This document shows, one piece after another, positions 7,401 to 14,340 of a stretch of DNA of 17,326 bases. Both the position numbers and the translations under genes were made by a program. Source of the stretch: VGEM01 sp033764265 (GTDB lineage: Bacteria > Pseudomonadota > Alphaproteobacteria > Rhodospirillales > Rhodospirillaceae); NCBI GenBank assembly GCA_033764265.1, contig JANRJB010000204.1, positions 1-17,326 of the forward strand, read 5' to 3'. The stretch's first letter is position 1. The number at the start of each line of letters is the position of its first letter. The notes below the pieces were generated by a model. It had not been told where the DNA came from, made no database searches, and worked only from the letters and a program-made list of their open reading frames with translations.

Positions 7401-8468
7401 TCACACCGACAGCGCCGCGATCTCGCTGTCCGAAGCCTGCGTGAAGCCCCAGACGAAGCCGTCGGGCGTGGTGCAGCAGAACGCCGGCACGCCGAACTCG
7501 TCGGCGGCGATGGCGCTGAGGCCGGTGCAGCCGAACTCTGCGCAGGCCGTCCTGAACTGCGCCAGATCGCGCACGCGCCAGCTGAACAGACAGTAGCCGA
7601 GCGCGCCGGGGCTCGACCCCGCACGGCGGTCGGGCAGGTTGCTCGACGGCAGGAAGCGGAACATCAACAGCCGGCCGGAACGGCGGGTGTCGTTGTCGGG
7701 GCCCGAGCGCGGTTCCTCGAACGTGTACATCCAGTGGGTCTCACCCGGCACCAGGTCGAACGCCGCGCGCGAGGCCATGGCCTTCTCGTAGGTGGTTTCC
7801 TGCACCATGACGCGCTTCAGGCCCAGCACGCGATCGTAGAAGTCGGCCGGCGCGTCGGTGGCGGCGCTGAACATCATTCCGCCGTGGGCGATCTGCGAGG
7901 CGCGCAGCAGCGCGGCGTCGTCGATCCTGCCCAGAAGCTTGCTGTCGTAATTGAAGCGTTCCAACAGCGCCTGGCGCGCGAGCGGCTGGATCACGGTGTA
8001 TTCGCGCACGGCGACGATGCGGTCGGCGAACGGCTCCACCGGCCGGCCGCCGAACATGGCGGGGTTGTAGCTCGACAGGTCGATGAAACTGGGCGGCACA
8101 TCGTAGACGGCTGCGCCGCGGCCTTTCAGGATGGCGGCGTGGTTGGCCACGTCCAGGATGTCGCGCACGAACTGGCCCGACCAGCGGCTGCCGTGGCCGC
8201 GGAACGGCACCGCGCCGATGCCCTCGTGGGTGGGCTTGTCCCACTTCATCAGCCGGATCAGCCCATGGTCGCTGTCCAGGTGGTCGAGACGAACGGATTC
8301 GAGCGCGCTGTCGACGCCATACAGCGCCCGGGCCTGGCCGGCCGTCAGCCGCCCGCGGGCGCCTTCGCGAAACCCGAAGGCGCGCCAGAATGTGATGGAC
8401 GCGGCGAAATCGGGCACGCCGATGCAGATATCGTGCAGCCCGCCGATGGCCTGGGGTTTCGCGGTCAT
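7401..8468 (-). CDS. Double-domain VOC (glyoxalase/dioxygenase-fold) protein
   Basis: Product of 355 residues from MTAKPQAIGG. Two vicinal-oxygen-chelate modules are visible. The first (about 10-130) starts GGLHDICIGVPDFAASITFW. The second (about 210-350) starts near AHGGMMFSAATDAPADFYDR and ends in a VPAFCCTTPDGFVWGF strand pair. VOC proteins use a paired beta-alpha-beta3 fold to hold a metal for dioxygenase, isomerase, lyase or resistance chemistry. The candidate metal ligands are incomplete, so the reaction cannot be named. The ATG at 8468 is chosen because homology-like sequence begins just after it; the frame is open 38 codons further upstream, and no strong ribosome site marks either start. 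It is divergent from the first flavin amine oxidase, suggesting a shared control region. Confidence 0.75.
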   Translation of the reverse strand: MTAKPQAIGGLHDICIGVPDFAASITFWRAFGFREGARGRLTAGQARALYGVDSALESVRLDHLDSDHGLIRLMKWDKPTHEGIGAVPFRGHGSRWSGQFVRDILDVANHAAILKGRGAAVYDVPPSFIDLSSYNPAMFGGRPVEPFADRIVAVREYTVIQPLARQALLERFNYDSKLLGRIDDAALLRASQIAHGGMMFSAATDAPADFYDRVLGLKRVMVQETTYEKAMASRAAFDLVPGETHWMYTFEEPRSGPDNDTRRSGRLLMFRFLPSSNLPDRRAGSSPGALGYCLFSWRVRDLAQFRTACAEFGCTGLSAIAADEFGVPAFCCTTPDGFVWGFTQASDSEIAALSV

Positions 8469-8608
8469 GGGTTTGCTCGTGTCGTGAAGGGGCCGCGACT
8501 TTACCGCAGCGCGGTCAGCCGGCAACCCCGACCTGAAGCCAAACCGCGCGCCGTGCTTTACCGGAACCGGGGCGCGCCACACAATGCCCGCGCCGGGGAG
8601 GGCTTCAC
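8469..8608. promoter_or_regulatory. Divergent promoter region between VOC gene and amine oxidase 1
   Basis: Plus strand: TTTACC (8557-8562), a 17-bp spacer and CACAAT (8580-8585) are a weak promoter candidate for the oxidase, followed by GGGGAGGG before the ATG. Minus strand: TTGCCG (8525-8520), a 16-bp spacer and TAAAGT (8503-8498) could serve the VOC gene. No clear operator repeat was found. Confidence 0.33.
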
Positions 8609-10066
8609 ATGACCGCCAAACATCTCAATCGCCGTACGCTCTTGCAGTCTGCCGCCGCCATTACCGCCGCGGGTGCCGCGACGCCCTTGCGCGCGCAGAC
8701 CCGGCGCACCGGAAGCGGCGCCGACGTGCTGGTGATCGGCGCGGGTCTGGCGGGCCTGCGCGCCGCCGTCGACCTGGAGGACCAGGGCGCAAAAGTGCAG
8801 GTGATCGAGGGCAAGGCTAAGGCTGGCGGGCGCGTCCTGACGCTGACCGACATTCCCGGCAACCCCGAAGCCGGCGGCAACGGCATCGGCGCCGGGTATG
8901 GGCGCATGATCGACAGCGCCGAGCGCTTCGGCGTCGAACTCGTCAACATCGCCGAACGCGCGCCGTTCGTGTTCATGCGCGAACTGGTGCTGGACGGCGA
9001 GATCATCGGCGAGAAGACCTGGCCCGACCACCCGCGCAATCCGTTCAAGGGGCCGCTCAAGGGCATGATGCCGTGGCAGCCGCTGCCGATCCTGATGACC
9101 ACCAAGAACCCCCTGGGCGCCAATTACGAGGACTGGTACGACCCCAAGTCGTTCAATCTCGACGTCTCGATGCACGCGTTTTTCGCCCAGCAGGGCCTCG
9201 ACGACGCGGCCATCGAGCTGGCCTACAACACCAATTGCGAGCACGGCTCGACCGCGCACGACGTCTCGGCGCTGATGGTCGCATTCGTCTATTCGTGGGG
9301 CAACATGCAGCGCGGCATCGAACCGCGCGCGACCTATGCCGCCAAGGGCGGCAACCAGCGCATCCCCGAGGCGATGGCGGCCGGGCTCAAGTCCGAGGTC
9401 CACTACAACAAGGCCGTGGTCGGCATCCGCAGCGACGCCACCGGCGCCGAGGCGGTGTGTTCCGACGGCACGGTCTACCGCGCCAAGAAGATCGTCTGCT
9501 CGATGCCGTTCGCCGCCCTGCGCAACGTCCACGTCGACCCGATCATCGGCGGCGCGCAAGGCCAGGCCATCCGCACCATGGGCGTGCAGCTCATGACCCA
9601 GACCCACATTGTCGCCAAGACGCCCTATTGGGAAAAGGACGGCCTCAAGGCCGGCATGTGGACCAATGGTCTTGCGGGCAACGTCATGGCCCAGCCGTTC
9701 GGCGACAAGCCGTCGGACATCACCAGCCTGACCTGCTGGCACCGCGGCTTCGTGGCGTCGCAGATCGATCGCATGCCGGTCGAGGACGCCAAGCGACTGG
9801 TGATCGCCGAGATCGAGAAACTGCGTCCGGCCGCCAAGGGGCAGCTGGAAGTGGCCGGCTTCAAAAGCTGGTACAACGACCCGTTTGCGTGCGGAGATTG
9901 GGCGATCTGGCAGCCCGGCCAAGTGCGGGATTTCATCCAATCCGTCGCCAAGCCCCACGGCAACGTCCACTTCTGCGGCGAGCATCTGGCCTTGTCCAAC
10001 CGCGGCATGGAAGGCGCCATGGAATCGGGCGAACGCGCCGCCCAGGAAGTGCTGCAGGGGATCTGA
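8609..10066 (+). CDS. Flavin amine oxidase family protein 1, Tat-type signal
   Basis: A 485-residue FAD-dependent oxidase of the monoamine/L-amino-acid oxidase superfamily, expected to oxidise an amine or amino acid. The N-terminus LNRRTLLQSAAAITAAGAA looks like a twin-arginine signal, placing the folded flavoprotein in the periplasm. The Rossmann motif is GAGLAG (44-49) with Glu67 for the ribose and GGRV (73-76). The C-terminal FAD motif is HFCGEHLALSNRGMEGAMES (454-473). There is no cysteine in the SGGC context used for covalent flavin. At the position I align with the catalytic lysine of monoamine oxidases there is Gln331 (MTQTHIV). The start follows GGGGAGGG. It is paralogous to the oxidase at 10952 along its full length. 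A hairpin terminator follows the stop. Confidence 0.85.
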   Translation: MTAKHLNRRTLLQSAAAITAAGAATPLRAQTRRTGSGADVLVIGAGLAGLRAAVDLEDQGAKVQVIEGKAKAGGRVLTLTDIPGNPEAGGNGIGAGYGRMIDSAERFGVELVNIAERAPFVFMRELVLDGEIIGEKTWPDHPRNPFKGPLKGMMPWQPLPILMTTKNPLGANYEDWYDPKSFNLDVSMHAFFAQQGLDDAAIELAYNTNCEHGSTAHDVSALMVAFVYSWGNMQRGIEPRATYAAKGGNQRIPEAMAAGLKSEVHYNKAVVGIRSDATGAEAVCSDGTVYRAKKIVCSMPFAALRNVHVDPIIGGAQGQAIRTMGVQLMTQTHIVAKTPYWEKDGLKAGMWTNGLAGNVMAQPFGDKPSDITSLTCWHRGFVASQIDRMPVEDAKRLVIAEIEKLRPAAKGQLEVAGFKSWYNDPFACGDWAIWQPGQVRDFIQSVAKPHGNVHFCGEHLALSNRGMEGAMESGERAAQEVLQGI

Positions 10067-10098
10067 TCGCCGCCGGCATTTGAGCGCGCGGCGATTTT
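10066..10098 (+). terminator. Intrinsic terminator after amine oxidase 1
   Basis: ATCGCCGC (10066-10073) pairs exactly with GCGGCGAT (10088-10095) around a 14-base loop, followed by TTT (four Ts counting the last stem base). It begins at the last base of the TGA stop and separates this gene from tapT. Confidence 0.55.
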
Positions 10099-10114
10099 CG
10101 CGTATCGGTCCTGC

Positions 10115-10897
10115 ATGACCGACGACGCACCGGCCCACGCCGAACCCTGCCCCCGCTGCGGCAAGACCGCGCCCCTGTGCGTGTGCGCTGTGCTCGCGCC
10201 GGTCGACAACCGCATCGCGCTCTTGATCCTGCAGCATCCGCAGGAGCAGGACGTCGACCTGGGCACCGCGCGGCTGACCGCGCTCGCGCTCAAGAACGCC
10301 GTGCTCAAGGTCGGTCTGTCGTGGGCCAATCTGGCCAAGGCCCTGGGGCGGCCGGCCGACGCCAAGCGCTGGGCGGTGCTTTACTTGGGATCCGCCGGCG
10401 CAGCACACCAACGCCCCCCTCACCCAACTGCGGGTAAGGCGCGCGCGGATCGCACGCGCCAACCCTTCGTATCCCTCTCCCCCCATCAAGATGGGGGGAG
10501 AGGGCAGGGTGAGGGGGGACCTGCCGCAACGTTCGACGCGACCGTCACCTTCGTCGACAAGAAGGGCAACGCCCTGGCCGATCAGGCGGCCGCGATGCGC
10601 GACCTGGACGGGCTGATCGTGCTCGACGGCTCCTGGAGCCAGGCCAAGGCGTTGTGGTGGCGCAATGCCTGGCTGCTGAAATGCCGGCGCATCGTACTCA
10701 ACCCGCCGCGTCCGTCGCGCTACGGGACCCTGCGCAAGGAGCCGCGCCGGGAAGGGCTGGCCACCATCGAGGCGGCGGCGTTGGCCCTGGCGCGCCTGGA
10801 ACGCCGGCCGGAACTGGAAAACGCCCTGATGGCGACCTTCGACAAGCTGCTCGCCGCCTACCGCGCCCACGCAGGATCGCGCCCCGGGCGGGTTTGA
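10115..10897 (+). CDS. tapT: TapT, tRNA-uridine aminocarboxypropyltransferase (DTW domain), with internal repeat
   Basis: DTW-domain enzymes transfer the aminocarboxypropyl group of S-adenosylmethionine to a tRNA uridine (acp3U). Visible here are the N-terminal zinc-type cluster Cys12, Cys15, Cys22, Cys24 (CPRCGKTAPLCVC), the HPQEQ motif (41-45), the signature DGSW (171-174, Ser in place of the usual Thr) in LDGSWSQAK, and the SRYGTLRKEP...ATIEA segment at 201-220. Of the 260 residues, about 100-135 are encoded by a palindromic repeat element and look nothing like the rest (basic, Pro/Gly/His-rich). They separate the strand ending VLYLGSAGA from VTFVDKKGN. Removing them would leave about 225 residues, a normal family size. 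All family motifs survive, so the protein may still be active with a surface extension. Confidence 0.87.
   Translation: MTDDAPAHAEPCPRCGKTAPLCVCAVLAPVDNRIALLILQHPQEQDVDLGTARLTALALKNAVLKVGLSWANLAKALGRPADAKRWAVLYLGSAGAAHQRPPHPTAGKARADRTRQPFVSLSPHQDGGRGQGEGGPAATFDATVTFVDKKGNALADQAAAMRDLDGLIVLDGSWSQAKALWWRNAWLLKCRRIVLNPPRPSRYGTLRKEPRREGLATIEAAALALARLERRPELENALMATFDKLLAAYRAHAGSRPGRV
10414..10518. repeat. 105-bp palindromic repeat element inserted in frame within tapT
   Basis: The outer arms CCCCCCTCACCC (10414-10425) and GGGTGAGGGGGG (10507-10518) are exact inverse complements. Inside, CCCTCTCCCCCCATC (10473-10487) and GATGGGGGGAGAGGG (10490-10504) make a perfect 15-bp hairpin with a two-base loop, and GGCGCGCGCG / CGCACGCGCC (10439-10448 / 10451-10460) pair at nine of ten positions. 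This is the 'CCCTCACC..CCCTCTCC..GGAGAGGG..GGTGAGGG' type of dispersed palindrome common in proteobacteria, usually intergenic. Its length is 35 codons with no stop in the tapT frame. CAACG abuts the left edge and recurs eight bases past the right edge. Confidence 0.8.
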
Positions 10898-10927
10898 ACG
10901 GGCGCGCAATCGGGTACAATGCGCGCC
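10894..10927 (+). promoter_or_regulatory. Possible promoter or terminator between tapT and amine oxidase 2
   Basis: TTGAAC (10894-10899) and TACAAT (10915-10920) could be a promoter for the oxidase, though the 15-bp spacer is short. GGCGCGCA (10901-10908) and TGCGCGCC (10920-10927) form an 8-bp inverted repeat just upstream of and touching the -10 box, followed by TTATCT. It may be an operator or a weak terminator for tapT; the sequence does not decide. Confidence 0.35.
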
Positions 10928-10951
10928 TTATCTCGGCCTGAGGGGAGCGCC

Positions 10952-12385
10952 ATGGTTCAAGCATCGACACGTCGGACATTTCTGGGCACCGCCGGGGCCG
11001 CCGGCGCCGCCGCGTTGGCCGCCAAGCCGCTGCGCGCGGCGACCAGCGCCGACGTGCTGGTGATCGGCGCCGGCCTGGCGGGCCTAAAGGCCGCGCTGGA
11101 CCTGAAGGACCTGGGCGCGAACGTCCAGGTGATCGAAGGCCGCGACCGCGTCGGCGGGCGGGTGTTTACGCTGAAGGATCTGCCCGGCCAGCCCGAGGCC
11201 GGCGGCAACACGTTTTCTTCGGGCTATGGCCGCTGCCTCGACATGTGCGAGCAGGTCGGCGTCAAGGTGCGCGACTACGCGCCGCGCGCGCGGCTCAATA
11301 CGCCCGGCCTGTATCTGCAAGGCCAGTACATCGCCGCCGCCGACTGGGAAAAGTCGCCGCTCAACATCCTGCCCGAGAAGTACAAGAAAATTCTGCCGAT
11401 CGGCGTCGGCGATGCGGTCTACAAGGAAACCCAACCGCTGAACGATCCGGATGAGTGGTACGAGGAGGCGTTCTTCAAGTACGACATTCCGGTCCACGCG
11501 CTGTTCAAGCAGCAGGGCTTCACCGACGAGCAGATCGACCTCTTCTTCAACACCAACATCTGGTACGGCACCTCGTCGCACGACGTGTCGTTGCTGATGA
11601 TGTACTTCCAGGAAGTGTGGTTCCGCGCCGTCAGCATGGGCGACCGGTCGAGCTGGGCGGTGATCGGCGGAAACTACCTGTTGCCCGAAGGCATGGCGCG
11701 AAAGCTGGGCGGCGAGGTTCATTTCGGCAAGCAGGTGGTCGGCATCCGGTACGACGGCAAACGCTGCGAGACGGTGTGCGCCGACGGCTCGGTCTACACA
11801 TCGAAAAAAGTCATCTGCACGCTGCCGATGCCGGTGATGCGCTACATCCGTTTCGACCCCGCGCTGCCCGAGGCGCACAGCGCCGCCATCAAGTCGGTGC
11901 CGTACTTCCCCATGACCCAGGTACACATCGTGCCGAAGTCGGAGTTCTGGAAAGACGACGGGCGCTCGCCGGCGATGTGGACCGACACCGCCGCCGGCTT
12001 CGTCATGATCAACCGCTTCGCCGAGGACGAGAACACGGTCACGTCGCTGACCGCCTGGGCGCGCGGCTTCAACGCGGTCAGGTTGGACCAGCTCGATCCC
12101 GCCGATGCCAAGAAGCTGGTGATTTCCGAAATCGAGCGCGTGCGGCCGGCGGCCAAGGGCAAACTGGAGGCCGCGGCGATCAAGTCGTGGCTGCGCGATC
12201 CGTTCGCGGGCGGCGACTACGCCATCTGGGGCCCCGGCCAGGTCAAGGCGTTCGTGCGCGAAGTGGGCAAGCCGCACGGGCCGATCCACTTCGCCGGCGA
12301 GCACACGGCGCTGTCCAATCGCGGCATGGAAGGGGCCATGGAGTCGGCCGAGCGCGCGGTGCTGGAGGCGATGGCCGATCTCTGA
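10952..12385 (+). CDS. Flavin amine oxidase family protein 2, Tat signal
   Basis: A 477-residue paralogue of the oxidase at 8609. The start ATG follows GAGGGGAG. Residues 5-11 (STRRTFL) are a close match to the Tat consensus, followed by an Ala-rich hydrophobic stretch to about 30, so export of the folded enzyme is expected. FAD-binding motifs are GAGLAG (39-44), Glu62, GGRV (68-71) and the C-terminal HFAGEHTALSNRGMEGAMES. As in paralogue 1, the monoamine-oxidase catalytic lysine position aligns by eye with Gln323 (MTQVHIV). The substrate-facing middle differs clearly between the two (for example KYKKILPIGVGDAV has no counterpart), which suggests different substrates. Gaps of 28 and 19 bp lead to the membrane-protein and cupin genes, so the three probably form one operon. 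Confidence 0.86.
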   Translation: MVQASTRRTFLGTAGAAGAAALAAKPLRAATSADVLVIGAGLAGLKAALDLKDLGANVQVIEGRDRVGGRVFTLKDLPGQPEAGGNTFSSGYGRCLDMCEQVGVKVRDYAPRARLNTPGLYLQGQYIAAADWEKSPLNILPEKYKKILPIGVGDAVYKETQPLNDPDEWYEEAFFKYDIPVHALFKQQGFTDEQIDLFFNTNIWYGTSSHDVSLLMMYFQEVWFRAVSMGDRSSWAVIGGNYLLPEGMARKLGGEVHFGKQVVGIRYDGKRCETVCADGSVYTSKKVICTLPMPVMRYIRFDPALPEAHSAAIKSVPYFPMTQVHIVPKSEFWKDDGRSPAMWTDTAAGFVMINRFAEDENTVTSLTAWARGFNAVRLDQLDPADAKKLVISEIERVRPAAKGKLEAAAIKSWLRDPFAGGDYAIWGPGQVKAFVREVGKPHGPIHFAGEHTALSNRGMEGAMESAERAVLEAMADL

Positions 12386-12413
12386 CGACGACGGGCGCGT
12401 CGAACGGTATCCC

Positions 12414-12821
12414 ATGAGCGCGGACTTTATCGCGCGCGGCATCCTTCTGGGCGCCGCCGTCACAACCCTCGCGGTGATGATGTTCGCGGCCGGCGGCGCG
12501 TTGCAAAGCGACACCGGCGAGACGTTCGCCAACTTGCTGTTGCTGCCGTTCCTGGCGGCGTGGGCGGTCGGGCCGTACTTCATCTGCAACCGGTTCATGT
12601 CCGAGGCCGAGCCGCGCGCGCGCTGGGCCTACCTGCCTGCCGCGCTGATCGTCGCGTTGCCGGTGCTGTGGTTCTACGTCGACGGACTGGTGATCCACGA
12701 ACAGCCCGACGCGCAGATCACGATCGTCTTCGTGGTCTTCCCGCTGTATCAGTTCGTGTTCGTGCTGGCGGTTTACTATGCCGTTCGGTTCTGGGGCCGG
12801 TTCTCCGGCCCGTCATCTTGA
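12414..12821 (+). CDS. Small membrane protein, four predicted helices
   Basis: A 135-residue hydrophobic protein, not assigned to a family. Membrane segments are predicted at about residues 7-28, 37-58, 70-90 and 103-127, with short polar loops and an acidic/His periplasm-or-cytoplasm loop HEQPDAQ near 95-101. The ATG lies 28 bp after the amine oxidase stop. No strong ribosome site is visible, so translational coupling may help. Coding continuity with the flanking genes suggests a shared transcript, and it might anchor or supply electron-transfer partners to the oxidase, but this is guesswork. Confidence 0.65.
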   Translation: MSADFIARGILLGAAVTTLAVMMFAAGGALQSDTGETFANLLLLPFLAAWAVGPYFICNRFMSEAEPRARWAYLPAALIVALPVLWFYVDGLVIHEQPDAQITIVFVVFPLYQFVFVLAVYYAVRFWGRFSGPSS

Positions 12822-12840
12822 GCAGAGGAGAAATCCCGCG

Positions 12841-13311
12841 ATGAGCGATCTTGCGCCGCCGTTCAAGGAAAAGGTCCGCCGCGTGCTGACGGCGGTCAAT
12901 CCCGACGGCAAGTCGTACGTCATGGCCGACGGCGAGCCCGAGGACATCCTCATCCTGAACGGCTGCCGGATGGTGCGGCTGTGGCAGACCGACAGCGTTC
13001 CCGCCACCGTGCCCGCGCGCGCCGACCGCACCCAGGGCGGGTTGGGGCCGATGCCGCGCGAATTCCGCGGCACGCGGTTCTACACCGCCGAACTGCCGGC
13101 GGGCGTGAACATCCCCATGCACAAAAGCCTGTCGGTGGATTACATCGCGGTCCTGAAGGGCCAACTGACGCTCGGCCTCGAGACCGGCGAGGTCGCGCTC
13201 AACCCCGGCGATACCGTGGTCCAGACCGGCAACATGCACGCCTGGATGAACCGCACCGCCGATCCGGTGCTGATCATGGTGTGCGTCGTCGGCGCGGTGG
13301 AGAGCGTTTAG
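12841..13311 (+). CDS. Cupin-domain protein
   Basis: A 156-residue single-domain cupin. The ATG at 12841 is preceded by AGAGGAGA; the open frame upstream of it is not used. Cupin motif 1 is PAGVNIPMHKSLSVDYIAVLKG, where one His is kept but the second His and the Glu of G(X)5HXH(X)3-4E(X)6G are replaced (Ser/Asp). Motif 2 is PGDTVVQTGNMHAWMN, which keeps the His and Asn. With only about two clear ligands, metal-dependent oxygenase activity is doubtful; a binding or isomerase role is possible. The sequence resembles the cupins often found in catabolic clusters. It is the last gene of the probable amine oxidase 2 operon and is followed by repeat DNA. Confidence 0.8.
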   Translation: MSDLAPPFKEKVRRVLTAVNPDGKSYVMADGEPEDILILNGCRMVRLWQTDSVPATVPARADRTQGGLGPMPREFRGTRFYTAELPAGVNIPMHKSLSVDYIAVLKGQLTLGLETGEVALNPGDTVVQTGNMHAWMNRTADPVLIMVCVVGAVESV

Positions 13312-13340
13312 GCGATGGTCCAAGCGCTTGGGAAAGACTG

Positions 13341-13448
13341 CCCCTCACCGCCTCGCTCCGCTCGGCACCCTCTCCGTCCGGCCTAAGGCCGGCCAACCAT
13401 AAAATAGGCGCGCCTTCGGCGCGACGGGGAGAGGGTTGGGGTGAGGGG
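13341..13448. repeat. Palindromic repeat element, same family as the one in tapT
   Basis: The outer arms CCCCTCACC (13341-13349) and GGTGAGGGG (13440-13448) are exact inverse complements. The inner arms ACCCTCTCC (13367-13375) and GGAGAGGGT (13428-13436) also pair. Between them lie smaller hairpins: CCGGCC/GGCCGG (13378-13383/13387-13392) and CGCGC/GCGCG around CTTCG (13409-13423). The 108-bp element shares outer and inner motifs and near-equal length with the tapT copy, but the internal hairpins are placed differently. Lying between convergent cupin and Sel1 genes, its RNA hairpin could end transcription from both sides. Confidence 0.75.
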
Positions 13449-13474
13449 TCGTTTGCGGTCGGCGAACAGAAAAC

Positions 13475-13509
13475 AACCTCTCCTTACCTCCCCCTTGCAG
13501 AGGGAGGAA
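13475..13509. repeat. Second short palindromic repeat (CCTCCC...GGGAGG)
   Basis: CCTCCC (13487-13492) pairs with GGGAGG (13502-13507), with one internal mismatch and the centre CCTTGCAGA. It resembles another widespread bacterial repeat (CTCCCCCTTGCAGGGGGAGG type), lying 38 bp beyond the larger element. It is 34 bp from the Sel1 stop and could serve as its terminator. The rest of the 13312-13540 gap shows no gene. Confidence 0.45.
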
Positions 13510-13540
13510 TAATCGCAACTCTGGATTCGCGCTGAATGCT

Positions 13541-14257
13541 TTAGCGCCCGCCGCCGCGCCGCGCGTCCCAGTTGGCGCGCAGCATCGCCACGTCGTCGAT
13601 CTGCTGCTGCGTGTCCGCCAACGCTTCGGCGGCCGAGACCATGCCGTCGAGTTCCTGCTCGGTCAGGTCCAGCGCGCAGCCGGCCAGCGTGCCGTCCAGC
13701 CAGTTCTGGCCCAGATAGATCTTCGAATACAGGTGCCGCTGGCGCGCGGCGTCGATCCACAGTTTGGCCGCGGCGCAGGTGTCTGGCTCGGCGCCGTTGC
13801 CCTGCATCAGGATCAAGCCCAGCACGAACTGGCCTTGCGCATAGCCGGCCGCCGCCGACTGGCGGAAGTAGGCGATGCCCTGGTCTTTTTCGTCGTTGTA
13901 GAAATAGCCGCGGCCGAGCTGATACAGCGTGCGCCCGTCGCCGGGATTTTGGTCCAGCGCCGCGTGGCAGGCTTGCTTGGCCGCGGCGATGTCGACGTCG
14001 GCCTGTGCGATGCCGGGCGCCAGTTTCTGGGTATCGGACGGGTGCGCCGCCAGCCTGTCGCACTGCGTGACCCGCGCGCCGGCCTCCGACGAGTCCAGCG
14101 GTTCGCGGAATACATACGGCATGACCAGGTAGAGCGCGAGCAACAGCGCGAACGCCGTCGAGATGGCGCGAATTTTGCCCGACAGGGCGCCGCGGGCGTC
14201 GTCGCCCCCGCCGAAACGCGGCTTGCGCGGGGCCTGATGCTGCGGGGCGTCGGTCAT
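13541..14257 (-). CDS. Sel1/TPR-like membrane-anchored protein
   Basis: A 238-residue protein starting MTDAPQHQAP. The N-terminal 30 residues are basic and probably cytoplasmic. A single membrane segment spans about 31-50 (AISTAFALLLALYLVMPYVF). The rest would be periplasmic, with Sel1-like helical repeats at about 105-195 (GRTLYQLGRGYFYNDEKDQG; AAGYAQGQFVLGLILMQGNG; AAKLWIDAARQRHLYSKIYLG). Four cysteines (at about 65, 96, 160 and 190) could form disulfides. Such proteins usually mediate protein-protein contacts in the envelope. The ATG at 14257 is chosen because it directly precedes the basic N-terminus; the frame remains open upstream into the nitrilase start region. It is divergent from the nitrilase operon. 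Confidence 0.75.
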   Translation of the reverse strand: MTDAPQHQAPRKPRFGGGDDARGALSGKIRAISTAFALLLALYLVMPYVFREPLDSSEAGARVTQCDRLAAHPSDTQKLAPGIAQADVDIAAAKQACHAALDQNPGDGRTLYQLGRGYFYNDEKDQGIAYFRQSAAAGYAQGQFVLGLILMQGNGAEPDTCAAAKLWIDAARQRHLYSKIYLGQNWLDGTLAGCALDLTEQELDGMVSAAEALADTQQQIDDVAMLRANWDARRGGGR

Positions 14258-14340
14258 GATCGAACCGGGCTCGGTATTGCCGGACACAACGGCTATTGTT
14301 ACACCCGGAACCGCCGACGCAACAGGGGAGACGCCGCGCG
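14258..14340. promoter_or_regulatory. Divergent intergenic region between Sel1 gene and nitrilase operon
   Basis: TTGCCG (14277-14282), a 17-bp spacer and TACACC (14300-14305) are a weak plus-strand promoter candidate. AGGGGAGA (14324-14331) is a strong ribosome site for the nitrilase. No clear minus-strand promoter or long palindrome was seen. Confidence 0.3.

Noticed and set aside
10414..10518. CRISPR repeat or transposon end
   Set aside because: A single palindromic unit without spacers or a transposase gene; it fits a dispersed palindromic repeat better.
8558..10909. Very long antisense open frame (783 codons, minus strand) across amine oxidase 1 and tapT
   Set aside because: It mirrors the GC-biased codons of two well-supported plus-strand genes, has no domain motif, and reads the repeat element as low-complexity peptide.
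11084..12598. 504-codon antisense frame opposite amine oxidase 2
   Set aside because: Same shadow effect; it runs across an operon whose sense genes have ribosome sites and family motifs.
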